In this document: in pieces, positions 46,366 through 54,857 of the stretch | Position numbering within the stretch: the first letter of the stretch is position 1 | How the letters are laid out: every line of letters starts with the position of its first letter | Assembly: GCF_013394595.1 (NCBI RefSeq) | Contig: NZ_CP053348.1 | Span: 868,001-932,000 of the forward strand | Reading direction: 5' to 3' | Length of the DNA: 64,000 nucleotides | DNA from: Winogradskyella forsetii | GTDB lineage: Bacteria; Bacteroidota; Bacteroidia; Flavobacteriales; Flavobacteriaceae | Notes under the pieces: generated by a model | Database searches by the model: none | What the model was told of the DNA's origin: nothing | The model's input: the letters and a program-made list of their open reading frames with translations, nothing else | Translations under genes and position numbers: made by a program

Positions 46366-47844
46366 ATGGGCAAAAATCTTACTAGTAGAGCTGAAGATTA
46401 TTCAAAATGGTACAATGAATTGGTTGTGAAAGCCGATTTAGCCGAAAATTCAGCGGTTAGAGGTTGTATGGTTATTAAACCTTATGGTTATGCTATTTGG
46501 GAAAAAATGCAAGCTGAACTAGATAGAATGTTCAAAGAAACAGGGCATGAGAATGCCTATTTTCCATTATTTGTGCCTAAAAGCTTATTTGAGGCGGAGG
46601 AGAAGAACGCAGAAGGTTTTGCTAAAGAATGTGCGGTAGTTACCCATTATCGCTTACAGAACGATCCTGATAATCCAGGGAAATTAAGGGTAGATCCTGA
46701 AGCAAAATTGGAAGAAGAGCTCGTTGTAAGACCAACGAGTGAAGCAATCATTTGGAATACGTATAAAGGATGGATCCAAAGTTACAGGGATTTACCAATC
46801 TTAATTAATCAATGGGCAAATGTAGTTCGCTGGGAAATGCGAACACGTCTATTTTTGAGGACAGCAGAGTTTTTATGGCAAGAAGGGCATACTGCACATG
46901 CGACGAAAGGCGAAGCATTAGTAGAGGCAGAGCAAATGAACGATGTCTATGCGGAATTTGCAGAAAACTTTATGGCTATTCCTGTTATTAAAGGGGTGAA
47001 AACTGAAAGTGAACGTTTTGCAGGTGCCATAGAAACCTATTGTATTGAAGCTTTGATGCAGGATGGAAAAGCGCTTCAAGCCGGTACTTCCCACTTTTTA
47101 GGACAGAATTTTGCGAAAGCATTTGATGTTAAGTTTACGAATAATGAAGGTAAATTAGATTATGTCTGGGCGACCTCTTGGGGCGTTTCGACACGATTAA
47201 TGGGAGCGTTAATCATGACCCATAGTGACGACAAAGGGTTGGTTTTACCACCAAATTTAGCACCATCTCAGGTCGTAATTGTCCCTATATATAAGACGGA
47301 TGAACAATTTGATGCCATTACGGAAAAAGCTGAAAACATAATAAAAGAGCTTAAAGCATTGGGCGTAAGTTGCAAATTTGATAAAAGAACGACACACAGG
47401 CCAGGTGCAAAATTTGCGCAGCACGAATTACAAGGCGTACCGTTACGAATTGCGATAGGTCCAAAAGATTTAGAGAATAATACTATTGAATTGGCAAGAC
47501 GCGACACGCTCACCAAGGAAATTGTTCCAATTGATGAGTTGACATCTACCGTTAAGAATCTTTTGGAAGTTATTCAGGAAGAATTATTTAAAAAAGCCTT
47601 GAATTATAGAAACGAACATATTACTGAGGTTGATGATTTTGAAACCTTTAATAAAGTTTTGGAAACAAAAACAGGTTTTATTTCTGCACATTGGGATGGT
47701 ACCGTTGAGACAGAGCAAAAGATCAAAGAACTTACAAAGGCTACGATTCGTTGTATTCCTATGAACAATAAAATGGAAGATGGCAACTGTATTTACAGTG
47801 GACAACCATCAAACCAACGCGTGCTATTTGCAAAGGCTTATTAA
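46366..47844 (+). CDS. proS: Proline--tRNA ligase (archaeal/eukaryal-type, no editing insert)
   Basis: 492 residues. The start [20 protein letters not shown] and the motif 2 region [20 protein letters not shown] fit the shorter ProRS type lacking the bacterial INS editing domain. [16 protein letters not shown] and the motif 3 stretch [20 protein letters not shown] are present. The C-terminal extension ends in a Tyr (RVLFAKAY), as is usual for this type, with Cys residues nearby. It charges tRNA-Pro. The gene is upstream of tRNA-Glu and rpsT, which have their own promoter. Confidence 0.96.
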   Translation: MGKNLTSRAEDYSKWYNELVVKADLAENSAVRGCMVIKPYGYAIWEKMQAELDRMFKETGHENAYFPLFVPKSLFEAEEKNAEGFAKECAVVTHYRLQNDPDNPGKLRVDPEAKLEEELVVRPTSEAIIWNTYKGWIQSYRDLPILINQWANVVRWEMRTRLFLRTAEFLWQEGHTAHATKGEALVEAEQMNDVYAEFAENFMAIPVIKGVKTESERFAGAIETYCIEALMQDGKALQAGTSHFLGQNFAKAFDVKFTNNEGKLDYVWATSWGVSTRLMGALIMTHSDDKGLVLPPNLAPSQVVIVPIYKTDEQFDAITEKAENIIKELKALGVSCKFDKRTTHRPGAKFAQHELQGVPLRIAIGPKDLENNTIELARRDTLTKEIVPIDELTSTVKNLLEVIQEELFKKALNYRNEHITEVDDFETFNKVLETKTGFISAHWDGTVETEQKIKELTKATIRCIPMNNKMEDGNCIYSGQPSNQRVLFAKAY

Positions 47845-47870
47845 AATATTTAAAAAAAATTAGTTAGGTG

Positions 47871-47900
47871 TTGCAGAATTTAAAAATAGTTGTATTTTTG
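47871..47900 (+). promoter_or_regulatory. Strong Bacteroidota promoter for tRNA-Glu and rpsT
   Basis: TTG at 47871-47873, a 19-nt spacer and TATTTTTG at 47893-47900 match the consensus exactly. It lies 52 bp before the tRNA. Confidence 0.8.
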
Positions 47901-47952
47901 CATCCGCAATGGAAACATTGTAGGTTCATTTAAATAATAATATAACCAAAAT

Positions 47953-48024
47953 GGCCCGTTCGTCTATCGGCTAGGACGCATGGTTTTCATCCATGTAAGA
48001 GGGGTTCGATTCCCCTACGGGCTA
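47953..48024 (+). tRNA. tRNA-Glu (anticodon TTC)
   Basis: A 72-nt cloverleaf. The acceptor stem GGCCCGT pairs with ACGGGCT (one G-U pair at the end), with discriminator A. The D-loop region is CGTCTATCGGCTAGGACG. The anticodon stem CATGG/CCATG encloses TTTTCAT, giving anticodon TTC. The T-arm is GGGGTTCGATTCCCC. The CCA end is not encoded (CAA follows). It is 23 bp upstream of rpsT and shares its promoter. Confidence 0.97.
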
Positions 48025-48047
48025 CAATTTTAATAAGAAAAAATATA

Positions 48048-48299
48048 ATGGCAAATCATAAGTCAGCTTTAAAAAGAATTAGAAGTAACGAAAAAAGACG
48101 TGTACTTAATAAGTACTATCATAAAACGACGCGTAATGCTATAAAGAAATTACGTGAAATTACGGATGCAAAAGAAGCACAAGCTATGTTGCCATCTGTA
48201 CACAGTATGATTGATAAGTTAGCTAAGAAAAATATAATTCATGCTAACAAGGCTGGTAACTTAAAGTCAAAGTTAACTAAACATGTTGCTGCAATATAA
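48048..48299 (+). CDS. rpsT: 30S ribosomal protein S20
   Basis: 83 residues, highly basic. [19 protein letters not shown] at the N-terminus and the helical core with [19 protein letters not shown] are standard S20 features. It binds 16S rRNA at the bottom of the 30S body. The gene directly follows tRNA-Glu and shares its promoter; a terminator follows the stop. Confidence 0.97.
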   Translation: MANHKSALKRIRSNEKRRVLNKYYHKTTRNAIKKLREITDAKEAQAMLPSVHSMIDKLAKKNIIHANKAGNLKSKLTKHVAAI

Positions 48300-48322
48300 T
48301 TGTAGTTCCTACTAAGATATGT

Positions 48323-48353
48323 AAAGTCTCTCCTTTTGGTGAGACTTTTTTTT
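48323..48353 (+). terminator. Rho-independent terminator after rpsT
   Basis: AAAGTCTC and GAGACTTT form the stem, with further partial pairing in the loop, followed by a run of T. Confidence 0.9.
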
Positions 48354-48400
48354 GTTTCTAATTTTGGCGTGACTTTAATTGAAAATGAACTAAAGTTAAG

Positions 48401-48408
48401 GTTCTAAT
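48401..48408. repeat. Left target-site duplication GTTCTAAT
   Basis: Eight bases directly before the left inverted repeat, identical to 49828-49835 after the right end. The 8-bp length is typical of ISL3-family insertion. Confidence 0.9.
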
Positions 48409-48431
48409 GGATCATGCCTAAATGTTGTGTG

Positions 48432-49418
48432 TTAGGCAAAAATTGTTGTTAATCTAAAGAGGAAGAATTCTATGTTTTTGACACCTCTAAACTGTGCTCT
48501 AAAGGCTTTAATTTTGGCATTGAAAGCTTCAGCGGATGCATTAGTACTTCTATTAATAAAATAATTGAGTATCGATCTATAGTTTAGGGTAATTGTATTT
48601 GCAATAGTATTGAAAGCCCTAAATCCTGTAGCCTCTACATCTTTATACCAGTGGGCGAGTTTAGTATAAGCTGTTTGTATAGAAGTAGCGGTATTAAATA
48701 TATTCCTAAGTCCTTGTACCAGATTATAAGCTTTTTTAATATCCGGATATTGTTCAAATAAGATTTTAGCTCTAAGGTATTGGTTTTGAGTCCAGTTGTT
48801 AGGCGCTTTATAGAGCAGGTACCTACTTCTGGCAAGGAGTTGCTTTCTGGAGTCTCCATTATTAAATGTTTCAGAGATAAACTCTTTTTCGATAGTTTTA
48901 GCCTGTTTAATTTGGTCATTTTCCATATCTATAGCTTCCCAACGATGTTTTATTCTGATATCTTGCAAAGCTTCTAAAGCTAGTTTTTGTACATGAAAAC
49001 GGTCGGTAACCTGTATAGCTTTGGGAAAACACTTTTTAGCAATGAACTTCATAGAGTTGGCCATATCCAAGGTGATCTCTTTAACCTTATCTCTTTTTGA
49101 TTTAGGAATTTTAAGGAGTTGTTCTATAATAGGCTCCACCTTAGTTCCTGCCATAATAGCTACTATAGCTCCTTTCTTGCCTTTAGCTTTTTTATTGGTG
49201 ATAATGGTATAGAGTTCACCTTTGGAGAGAGCTGTTTCATCAATGGATAAATACTTGCCCATGTTCTCAGGAAAGACGAGCCACTCTTTAGCATGTTTCT
49301 TGGCTTTCCAGTCTTTAAACTCACTAAGATAATCTCGATACTGCCGCCCGAGCTTCTTACCATTAACGCCATAAAAACGACCAATGGTATGACAGTCATT
49401 AGCCTTAGTACTGACCAA
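48432..49418 (-). CDS. ISL3-like DDE transposase, main (C-terminal) frame
   Basis: 328 codons. The DDE core is visible: YLSIDETALSKGELYTII (first Asp), KEITLDMANSMKFIAKK (second Asp), VTDRFHVQKLALEALQDIR (the DRFH motif of ISL3 transposases), and the C-terminal NASAEAFNAKIKAFRAQFRG with the Glu. The frame begins at a TTG (49418) inside the end of the shorter upstream frame and is +1 relative to it. It may be translated from the TTG by re-initiation or joined to the first frame by frameshifting. Confidence 0.88.
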   Translation of the reverse strand: MVSTKANDCHTIGRFYGVNGKKLGRQYRDYLSEFKDWKAKKHAKEWLVFPENMGKYLSIDETALSKGELYTIITNKKAKGKKGAIVAIMAGTKVEPIIEQLLKIPKSKRDKVKEITLDMANSMKFIAKKCFPKAIQVTDRFHVQKLALEALQDIRIKHRWEAIDMENDQIKQAKTIEKEFISETFNNGDSRKQLLARSRYLLYKAPNNWTQNQYLRAKILFEQYPDIKKAYNLVQGLRNIFNTATSIQTAYTKLAHWYKDVEATGFRAFNTIANTITLNYRSILNYFINRSTNASAEAFNAKIKAFRAQFRGVKNIEFFLFRLTTIFA

Positions 49419-49758
49419 GTACTTTTAAAAAAGCAGCAAACTCTACGGTCATACGAGTTCCCTGTGCTACTAGATTCCAATCTCTTTGTACAACTTCTTT
49501 GCTGGGTTTATCGAGCCAACGCCGACGCTTTATATGCAAGAATACTTTTTTACCGCGCAAAGGAAAATCTTGAACGGTCACTTGTTTATGAAAACCGTGG
49601 GCTATAAGGGTACGGCTCTTTTCTTCTTTAGGCGTATCTTTTTTCTCTTCAAAATACAGATGGACAGTATCTTGTTCTATACTATGTCTAGTGATGTCAA
49701 AATGTGAAACTAGTAATTCTGGTAATAGTAACTTGAGCAGGTCTAGGGATAAATTCAA
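49405..49758 (-). CDS. IS transposase N-terminal region protein
   Basis: 117 residues. NLSLDLLKLLLPELLVSHFD begins the protein; the middle is charged (EEKKDTPKEEKSRTL), followed by PLRGKKVFLHIKRRRWLDK, probably the DNA-binding region. This matches the separate N-terminal region proteins of ISAon1-type elements. It overlaps the main transposase frame by 14 bp. The sequence before the overlap is AT-rich (GCTTTTTTAAAAGT), a place where ribosomes could slip, although the needed shift is +1. Confidence 0.8.
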   Translation of the reverse strand: MNLSLDLLKLLLPELLVSHFDITRHSIEQDTVHLYFEEKKDTPKEEKSRTLIAHGFHKQVTVQDFPLRGKKVFLHIKRRRWLDKPSKEVVQRDWNLVAQGTRMTVEFAAFLKVLGQY

Positions 49759-49827
49759 TGTACGATCTTTTTTTGGGCAAAGATCAAATTATTTATCCAA
49801 CTCACACACAACTTTTGAGATTGATCC

Positions 49828-49835
49828 GTTCTAAT
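49828..49835. repeat. Right target-site duplication GTTCTAAT
   Basis: Identical to 48401-48408; marks the right border of the insertion. Confidence 0.9.
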
Positions 49836-49849
49836 TGAATGTCGAATTA

Positions 49850-50476
49850 TTAAAACTTAAAATTGTCAATATTGATAATTCCCCATCCATTGATTTTTAT
49901 GAGAACCCATAAATGATCATCTTTTAATTTCATATGGGAAATGGCTAAGTTTTCTAAAGATCCAATAAGCGAAACACCTTCACTGAGTTCAAGATTTGAA
50001 GCAAGTTTAGTATTTATTGAATTTAAATTATCTTTCACAAGGGGCTTTAGGTCAAAGGCTAATTTCTTAATTATTTTTTGATAGATAAACGTGTTTAAAA
50101 TAGACTTAAGCACTTGGTCAGTAAACCGGTTTTTGCCCTTGCTATCAATTTTATATTTTGCAACAAATAATTTTTGGTTTTTGACATCTAATTGCAGCTC
50201 TGCTGAAGTGGTGATGCTGAGTTCCCTATTACGGTAAAGAAATGTAAGCGTTTGTAATTTCACTACAATTTCAATATTGTATTGATCGGAACTGCTCTTG
50301 GCTATTTTTATGTCAACTATTTTTGCATACTTAATTTCCTTTCCTTTAGTGTTTTCCTTACTTATGATTTCCCCAACAAATTTTTCAATCAGGTAAGATT
50401 CAATAGCTATAAAATTTACTTTTATAGGAATAGTCATTGAGATTTCTTCACTAACTGGGATTTCGGTATCATCCAT
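49850..50476 (-). CDS. DUF4403-like protein
   Basis: 208 residues, no signal peptide seen. The N-terminal pattern IPIKVNFIAIESYLIEKFVG and the later VVKLQTLTFLYRNRELSI and ILNTFIYQKIIKKLAFDLKP resemble one half of DUF4403 proteins, which are usually larger and exported. The fold may be a lipid-binding tubular domain, but that is family inference. It lies downstream of the oxidoreductase gene on the same strand. The IS copy sits 15 bp after its stop codon and may have removed its native terminator. Confidence 0.55.
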   Translation of the reverse strand: MDDTEIPVSEEISMTIPIKVNFIAIESYLIEKFVGEIISKENTKGKEIKYAKIVDIKIAKSSSDQYNIEIVVKLQTLTFLYRNRELSITTSAELQLDVKNQKLFVAKYKIDSKGKNRFTDQVLKSILNTFIYQKIIKKLAFDLKPLVKDNLNSINTKLASNLELSEGVSLIGSLENLAISHMKLKDDHLWVLIKINGWGIINIDNFKF

Positions 50477-50515
50477 ATTGATTTAAGCCTTAGAATAATT
50501 GGAATATTAATTTTT

Positions 50516-51484
50516 TCACTTTAGCATCTGATCCATGACCCAAGCCGTATGAGCAGCAGTTTCTCCGGTTGAAGGATGTGTGATTTGTTCCTGTAAATGT
50601 TTCTTTATATTCTGCACATGATGCAACTGAATATTCTCAAGATTTTCGATCATCATACTCTGCGATTTGCCATGATGTTCAAGTCTGATTGGGTTTTCAT
50701 CAAATATTGAAAATTCAATTTTTCCTTCGCTTCCAAATATTTGGACAAGGTCTTCACGTTTTTCAGTACCAAAATTCCAACTACCAGAACCTGTAATTCC
50801 AGATTCGTGAAGCCAATGTCCTGTTACAGCATCCTTTGCCGAATATAGACCTTGTTGATTTACCGCTAATCCATTTGCTTGCGAAAAGTCTCCTAATAAA
50901 TACGCAAACAGATCTAATCCATGCGATGCTAGATCATCAAAATAACCAGCAGGAGCAATGTTAGCATCTGTACGCCAATTATAAGTTTTGGATAAGTCAA
51001 TGGCGCTGGCGGGTTTGCATAGTTGCCAACTAATGTTTCTTAGCTGACCAATTTTATGGTCATCAATCCAAGATTTAATTTGGATAAATCGTGGTAAGGA
51101 ACGTCTGTAATAGGCCACAAATAATGGTAAATCTTTAGATTGAAAAGCCTTATTAATAGTTAAACAAGCGTCATAAGTTGGTGCCATCGGTTTTTCAATA
51201 CAACAGATCTTATTTGCTTTAGCCACTTTTAGTGCATAATATTCATGGGAATCTGGAGGTGTTGCGATATAAATGGCATCAATTTCGGAATCATTGATAA
51301 GGTCATCAGCATCGGCATAAAATTTCGGAACCTTATGTCTTTTGGCATAATCTTCCCCTTTTGCAATATCCCTTCGCATTACCGCAGTTACATTAAACCC
51401 TTCTGTTTTTTGGTACGCAGGGCCACTTTTTATTTCTGTTACATTGCCACAACCAATAATTCCCCAATTGTATGTTTTCATCAT
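50516..51484 (-). CDS. Gfo/Idh/MocA-family oxidoreductase
   Basis: 322 residues. The N-terminal NAD(P)-binding motif NWGIIGCGNVTEIKSG is followed by the characteristic AIYIATPPDSHEYYALKVAK and CIEKPMAPTYDAC, where the EKP Lys is catalytic. The C-terminal domain contains FDDLASHGLDLFAYLLGDF, the usual G/A-x-x-H substrate site. These enzymes oxidise or reduce sugars and inositols. The gene lies 28 bp downstream of a sugar MFS transporter, so the pair probably takes up and modifies a sugar; which sugar is unknown. Confidence 0.9.
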   Translation of the reverse strand: MMKTYNWGIIGCGNVTEIKSGPAYQKTEGFNVTAVMRRDIAKGEDYAKRHKVPKFYADADDLINDSEIDAIYIATPPDSHEYYALKVAKANKICCIEKPMAPTYDACLTINKAFQSKDLPLFVAYYRRSLPRFIQIKSWIDDHKIGQLRNISWQLCKPASAIDLSKTYNWRTDANIAPAGYFDDLASHGLDLFAYLLGDFSQANGLAVNQQGLYSAKDAVTGHWLHESGITGSGSWNFGTEKREDLVQIFGSEGKIEFSIFDENPIRLEHHGKSQSMMIENLENIQLHHVQNIKKHLQEQITHPSTGETAAHTAWVMDQMLK

Positions 51485-51512
51485 TTGATGTTTTTCAGAC
51501 GTTAGTATTTAT

Positions 51513-52832
51513 TTATGGTTTTGTTCTTCCTCTCATTTTATGTCCCCAAATAGCGAAAAATAGAATCATGGCATAACACGGAATTAAAATCCAGTAGCTT
51601 TCCGTGGATGCTGTTGCCAGAGCTTCTGCTTCGTTGATTCCAGAAGTGATTAATTCCTGTTTATTACTATCCACTATTCTGCCGTATAAAGGTGGAATTA
51701 TAGCGCCACCTGAAATAGCCATAATCAATAAGGCCGACGCCGTTTTTGTGTGTTTTCCAAGTCCATCTAGGGTTAATGGCCAAATAGCAGGCCATACCAA
51801 GGCATTTGCTATGCCTAACGCGGCAACGCATAAAACAGATGTGAATCCTGTCGTTGATAAAATAAGAATACTCAATACAATTCCTAAAGCAGCACTAGCA
51901 ATTAATGCTGTTTTTTGTTTAAGGTATTTGGGAATCAAAAAGACGCCTAGCGCATATGTGGCAACCATCGCCATTAAGGTATAAGTTGTAAAATATTTGG
52001 CTTCTTCACCTGTAAACCCCAAGGAAATGCCATAGGCGATAATAGTATCTCCAGCTATAACCTCTGCACCAACATAAACAAACAATGCCAAGACCCCTAA
52101 CCATAAATGAGGAAATTGAAATACGGTTTTATTGGATGATCCTGTGGCAACAGCCTGTTTATCTTCGATGGCTTCAACATAAGGTAAAGGTGCTTTTCTT
52201 ATTAAAATACCCAAAACGGCCAATACAATAGCCATAATCACATAAGGCATAAAAACACTATCAGCCATGGTATCTAAAAGCACTGCTTTTTCTGATTCTG
52301 AAGCTGTAGCAACCTGTTCTTTTACGGCATCAATTCCTGAAAGTAGAATTGCTCCAAAAATCAACGCGCCCAAAGCACCAGCCACTTTGTTGGCAATGCC
52401 CATAATGGCAATACGTTTTGCGCCACTTTCAATGGGTCCTAAAATAGTGATATATGGATTGGAGGCAGTTTGTAAAATGGTCATTCCAATGCCTTGAATA
52501 AAAATACCGGCAAGAAATACCCAATACGTCCGTGCTTCAGCAGCGGGTATAAAGACTAATGCTCCAATAGCCATTACAAATAAACCTAGGGACATCCCTT
52601 TTCTGTAACCGATTTTATTCAATATATAAGAGGCAGGTAGTGCCATAACCACAAAAGAAATATATGATGCTGACGCCACAAAATAAGACTGCGTATCTGT
52701 AAGTTCATTTATGGTTTTCATAAAGGGAATCAATGCACCATTAATCCAGGTAACGAAACCGAAAATAAAGAAGAGTCCAGCAATAATTAGTATTGGGACT
52801 AGGTTGTTTTGGGGTTTCGCATTAGTGTTCAT
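51513..52832 (-). CDS. Sugar MFS transporter (FucP/GlcP-like)
   Basis: 439 residues with about 12 membrane helices. The start IAGLFFIFGFVTWINGALIP followed by FMKTINELT is typical of the fucose/glucose/galactose permease family common in Bacteroidota. The cytoplasmic loop between the halves lies near 215-235 (PYVEAIEDKQ). It likely works as a sugar:proton symporter. It is the first gene of an operon with the Gfo/Idh/MocA oxidoreductase. Confidence 0.88.
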   Translation of the reverse strand: MNTNAKPQNNLVPILIIAGLFFIFGFVTWINGALIPFMKTINELTDTQSYFVASASYISFVVMALPASYILNKIGYRKGMSLGLFVMAIGALVFIPAAEARTYWVFLAGIFIQGIGMTILQTASNPYITILGPIESGAKRIAIMGIANKVAGALGALIFGAILLSGIDAVKEQVATASESEKAVLLDTMADSVFMPYVIMAIVLAVLGILIRKAPLPYVEAIEDKQAVATGSSNKTVFQFPHLWLGVLALFVYVGAEVIAGDTIIAYGISLGFTGEEAKYFTTYTLMAMVATYALGVFLIPKYLKQKTALIASAALGIVLSILILSTTGFTSVLCVAALGIANALVWPAIWPLTLDGLGKHTKTASALLIMAISGGAIIPPLYGRIVDSNKQELITSGINEAEALATASTESYWILIPCYAMILFFAIWGHKMRGRTKP

Positions 52833-52878
52833 AAGCTAAGGTTTGGTTGGTGGTTTTATGTTTGGTCTTTTGTTATTT

Positions 52879-52886
52879 CAAATATA
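52879..52886 (-). promoter_or_regulatory. -7 promoter box for the sugar transporter operon
   Basis: The minus strand reads TATATTTG, a TAnnTTTG match, about 46 bp before the transporter ATG. A -33 element is not clear. Confidence 0.5.
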
Positions 52887-53122
52887 TCATAAAATCATAG
52901 GTTTTTAAACGTCTAGGGGTGTTTAAAGTTTTTTGGTCAGATTTCTTGATTAATTTAATCGTTTTCAGATTTTAGTTATTGTATTTAATAACTAATCGCA
53001 TCAACAATAAATTGCTTTGAACTAATCAGAGATGATTTATACCCATAATTTTATATTAGAAAAGTTAACGAGTTATACAGCTTTTTAAAAAAAATAATGT
53101 TTAATCTATAAATCAAAAAATT

Positions 53123-53653
53123 ATGAAAAGTAGAAGTTTAATACTGACACTGGCATTGCTGTTTCTATCAGTATTTGCATTTTCGCAGAATAAAGATGAT
53201 AAACGTGTTATGATGGATGCCGAAAAATCCATTAAGTTGCTTAAAAGTTCAGATGAAGGATTAGAAAAATTTATGGATAACGCTTCGGGTTATGTTGTAT
53301 TCCCTAATGTAGGGGAAGGCGCATTAATCATAGGGGCAGCATCGGGAAATGGAGTAGTGTATAGTGATGGAGTACCAATCGGTATGGCCAGTTTGAAAAA
53401 ATTGGATATCGGTCTACAAGCTGGAGGCGAAGCCTATACTCAAATTATTTTCTTTGAAACAGAGGAGGCACTTAACGAATTTAAAGAAGAGAACTTTGAA
53501 TTGTCGGCAGAAGCAAAAGTGGTAATGGTAGAGAAAGGCGCAAGTAAAAATGCCAATTATAATGATGGCGTTGTGGTCTTTGTAAAATCTAAAGCAGGAG
53601 CTATGGCAGATATTTCTGTGGGTAGTCAAAAATTTAGTTATTCAGAATTTTAA
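53123..53653 (+). CDS. SYLF-domain (YSC84-like) secreted protein
   Basis: 176 residues with a signal peptide (LALLFLSVFAFSQN, cleavage near 23). The core NASGYVVFPNVGEGALIIGA, then GGEAYTQIIFFETEEALNEF and VVVFVKSKAGAMADISVG, is the SYLF/YSC84 domain, which binds lipids in other organisms. It is probably periplasmic or outer-membrane-associated. It precedes an AraC/response-regulator/kinase cluster. An inverted copy of the TTGTATAAC-like word lies at 53072-53079, 44 bp before the start. Confidence 0.85.
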   Translation: MKSRSLILTLALLFLSVFAFSQNKDDKRVMMDAEKSIKLLKSSDEGLEKFMDNASGYVVFPNVGEGALIIGAASGNGVVYSDGVPIGMASLKKLDIGLQAGGEAYTQIIFFETEEALNEFKEENFELSAEAKVVMVEKGASKNANYNDGVVVFVKSKAGAMADISVGSQKFSYSEF

Positions 53654-53676
53654 ATGAAGAATTAAATTTTTAATAT

Positions 53677-53707
53677 AAAAAGTCGATTTTCGAAATCGAC
53701 TTTTTTG
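53677..53707 (+). terminator. Rho-independent terminator after the SYLF gene
   Basis: AAGTCGATTT and AAATCGACTT pair around a 3-nt loop and are followed by T residues. Confidence 0.88.
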
Positions 53708-53832
53708 TTTTAAAAAGTTGAAATTTACTTCCTACGGAATTTTCTTTTGGGTTAATTTTTTCAACTTTTTAATACTAAATTTGAATTGTATAAGTTGATA
53801 CTGAATTCATATAAATATAATAAATTATTAGA

Positions 53833-54393
53833 ATGAAGTTATTTTTAAAATTCGATTTCACTAAAATTTGCAATGTTATTCTAGAAGAAAAATTGAAGGC
53901 GTACAATTTTAAGTACCGGCAAACATCCTTTGGGGAAATTGAACTTTTAGAGAAGGTATCTAGCCAGCAATTAGGGGCTTTTCAAAATATTATTAAGGAT
54001 TATGGTATTTATATTGTCGAGGATGCTAAAAAAATAATGGTTGAAAAAATTAAGGATGCTATTATGGATATGATTTTTAATGAGCAAAACGATATCAATG
54101 TTAAAACTTCCGTATTTTTGTCCGAGAAATTGAATCAAAGTTATAGTTATTTATCCAATTTATTTTCTGAAATTACGTTTACCTCTATTGAGAATTTTAT
54201 CATTTTACAAAAAATAGAATATACCAAAAGATTGCTGGCAAATGAAGAATTGTCTTTAACCGAAATAGCCTATAAACTCAATTATTCTAGTGTTGCTCAT
54301 TTGAGTAAACAATTTAAAAACACCACAGGAATTACACCTTCAGCTTTTCAGCGAATCATCGCAAAGCGAAAAGATAATAGGATAAGCTCATAA
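53833..54393 (+). CDS. Small AraC-family helix-turn-helix protein
   Basis: 186 residues. The C-terminal half is an AraC-type double helix-turn-helix: NQSYSYLSNLFSEITFTSIE, then LSLTEIAYKLNYSSVAHLSK, QFKNTTGITPSAFQ. The N-terminal half is short (about 85 residues) and lacks a cupin-type effector domain. It has no signal peptide. The gene lies 14 bp upstream of a stand-alone response regulator and then a histidine kinase, so it is likely the output or a co-regulator of that pathway. The word TTGTATAA occurs 47 bp before its start. Confidence 0.85.
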   Translation: MKLFLKFDFTKICNVILEEKLKAYNFKYRQTSFGEIELLEKVSSQQLGAFQNIIKDYGIYIVEDAKKIMVEKIKDAIMDMIFNEQNDINVKTSVFLSEKLNQSYSYLSNLFSEITFTSIENFIILQKIEYTKRLLANEELSLTEIAYKLNYSSVAHLSKQFKNTTGITPSAFQRIIAKRKDNRISS

Positions 54394-54407
54394 AAACGTT
54401 AGAAATT

Positions 54408-54854
54408 ATGAATGAAGATTATATCTATATTGCCTTGGCCGATGATGATGAAGATGATCGATTCTTTTTTACGGAGGCGTTTGAGGAATTGAAAATCAAG
54501 AATAAAGTTTCAACCTTTAAGGATGGTGTAGAATTGATGCGCTATTTAGAAGCACCCGACAATGAAATACCAGATTTGTTGTTTTTAGATTTGAACATGC
54601 CAAAAAAATCAGGCATGGAATGCTTAAAGGACATCAAGGCTAATAATAAATTCAAGGATTTAATCATAGCCATTTATTCTACATCGTCCTCAGAAGAGGA
54701 TGTAGAAGAAACTTTTGTTTTGGGAGCCAATATCTACATTAAAAAACCCAATGATTTCGAAAAATTAAAAAAAATACTTTCCGAAGTGGTAACCACAAAT
54801 TGGCAGTATCACACTAATGGTTTAAATAAAGAAAACTTTTTATTACGTCTCTAA
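54408..54854 (+). CDS. Single-domain response regulator
   Basis: 148 residues, receiver domain only. Acidic pocket: ADDDEDDRFFF near 11-21; phospho-acceptor Asp in LLFLDLNMPKKSG near 60-72; conserved Thr/Ser in IYSTSSSEED; Lys in IYIKKPNDFEKL. No DNA-binding domain is present, so it probably acts by protein contact or as a phosphorelay step. It sits between the AraC gene and the CHASE3 kinase gene, 3 bp before the latter, clearly one operon. Confidence 0.92.
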   Translation: MNEDYIYIALADDDEDDRFFFTEAFEELKIKNKVSTFKDGVELMRYLEAPDNEIPDLLFLDLNMPKKSGMECLKDIKANNKFKDLIIAIYSTSSSEEDVEETFVLGANIYIKKPNDFEKLKKILSEVVTTNWQYHTNGLNKENFLLRL

Positions 54855-54857
54855 ACT

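Larger units (their letters stand above)
48409..49827. mobile_element. ISL3-like insertion sequence (ISAon1-type), 1419 bp
   Basis: The element is bounded by imperfect inverted repeats of about 25 bp. The left begins GGATCATGCC and the right (reverse complement) GGATCAATCT; both contain GTTGTGTGT. A perfect 8-bp target duplication (GTTCTAAT) flanks it. Inside are two minus-strand frames, a short N-terminal one and the DDE transposase, a layout I associate with ISAon1-type elements. It inserted between rpsT and the 3' end of the DUF4403-like gene and disrupted no recognised gene. The intact duplication and frames suggest a recent insertion. Confidence 0.9.
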
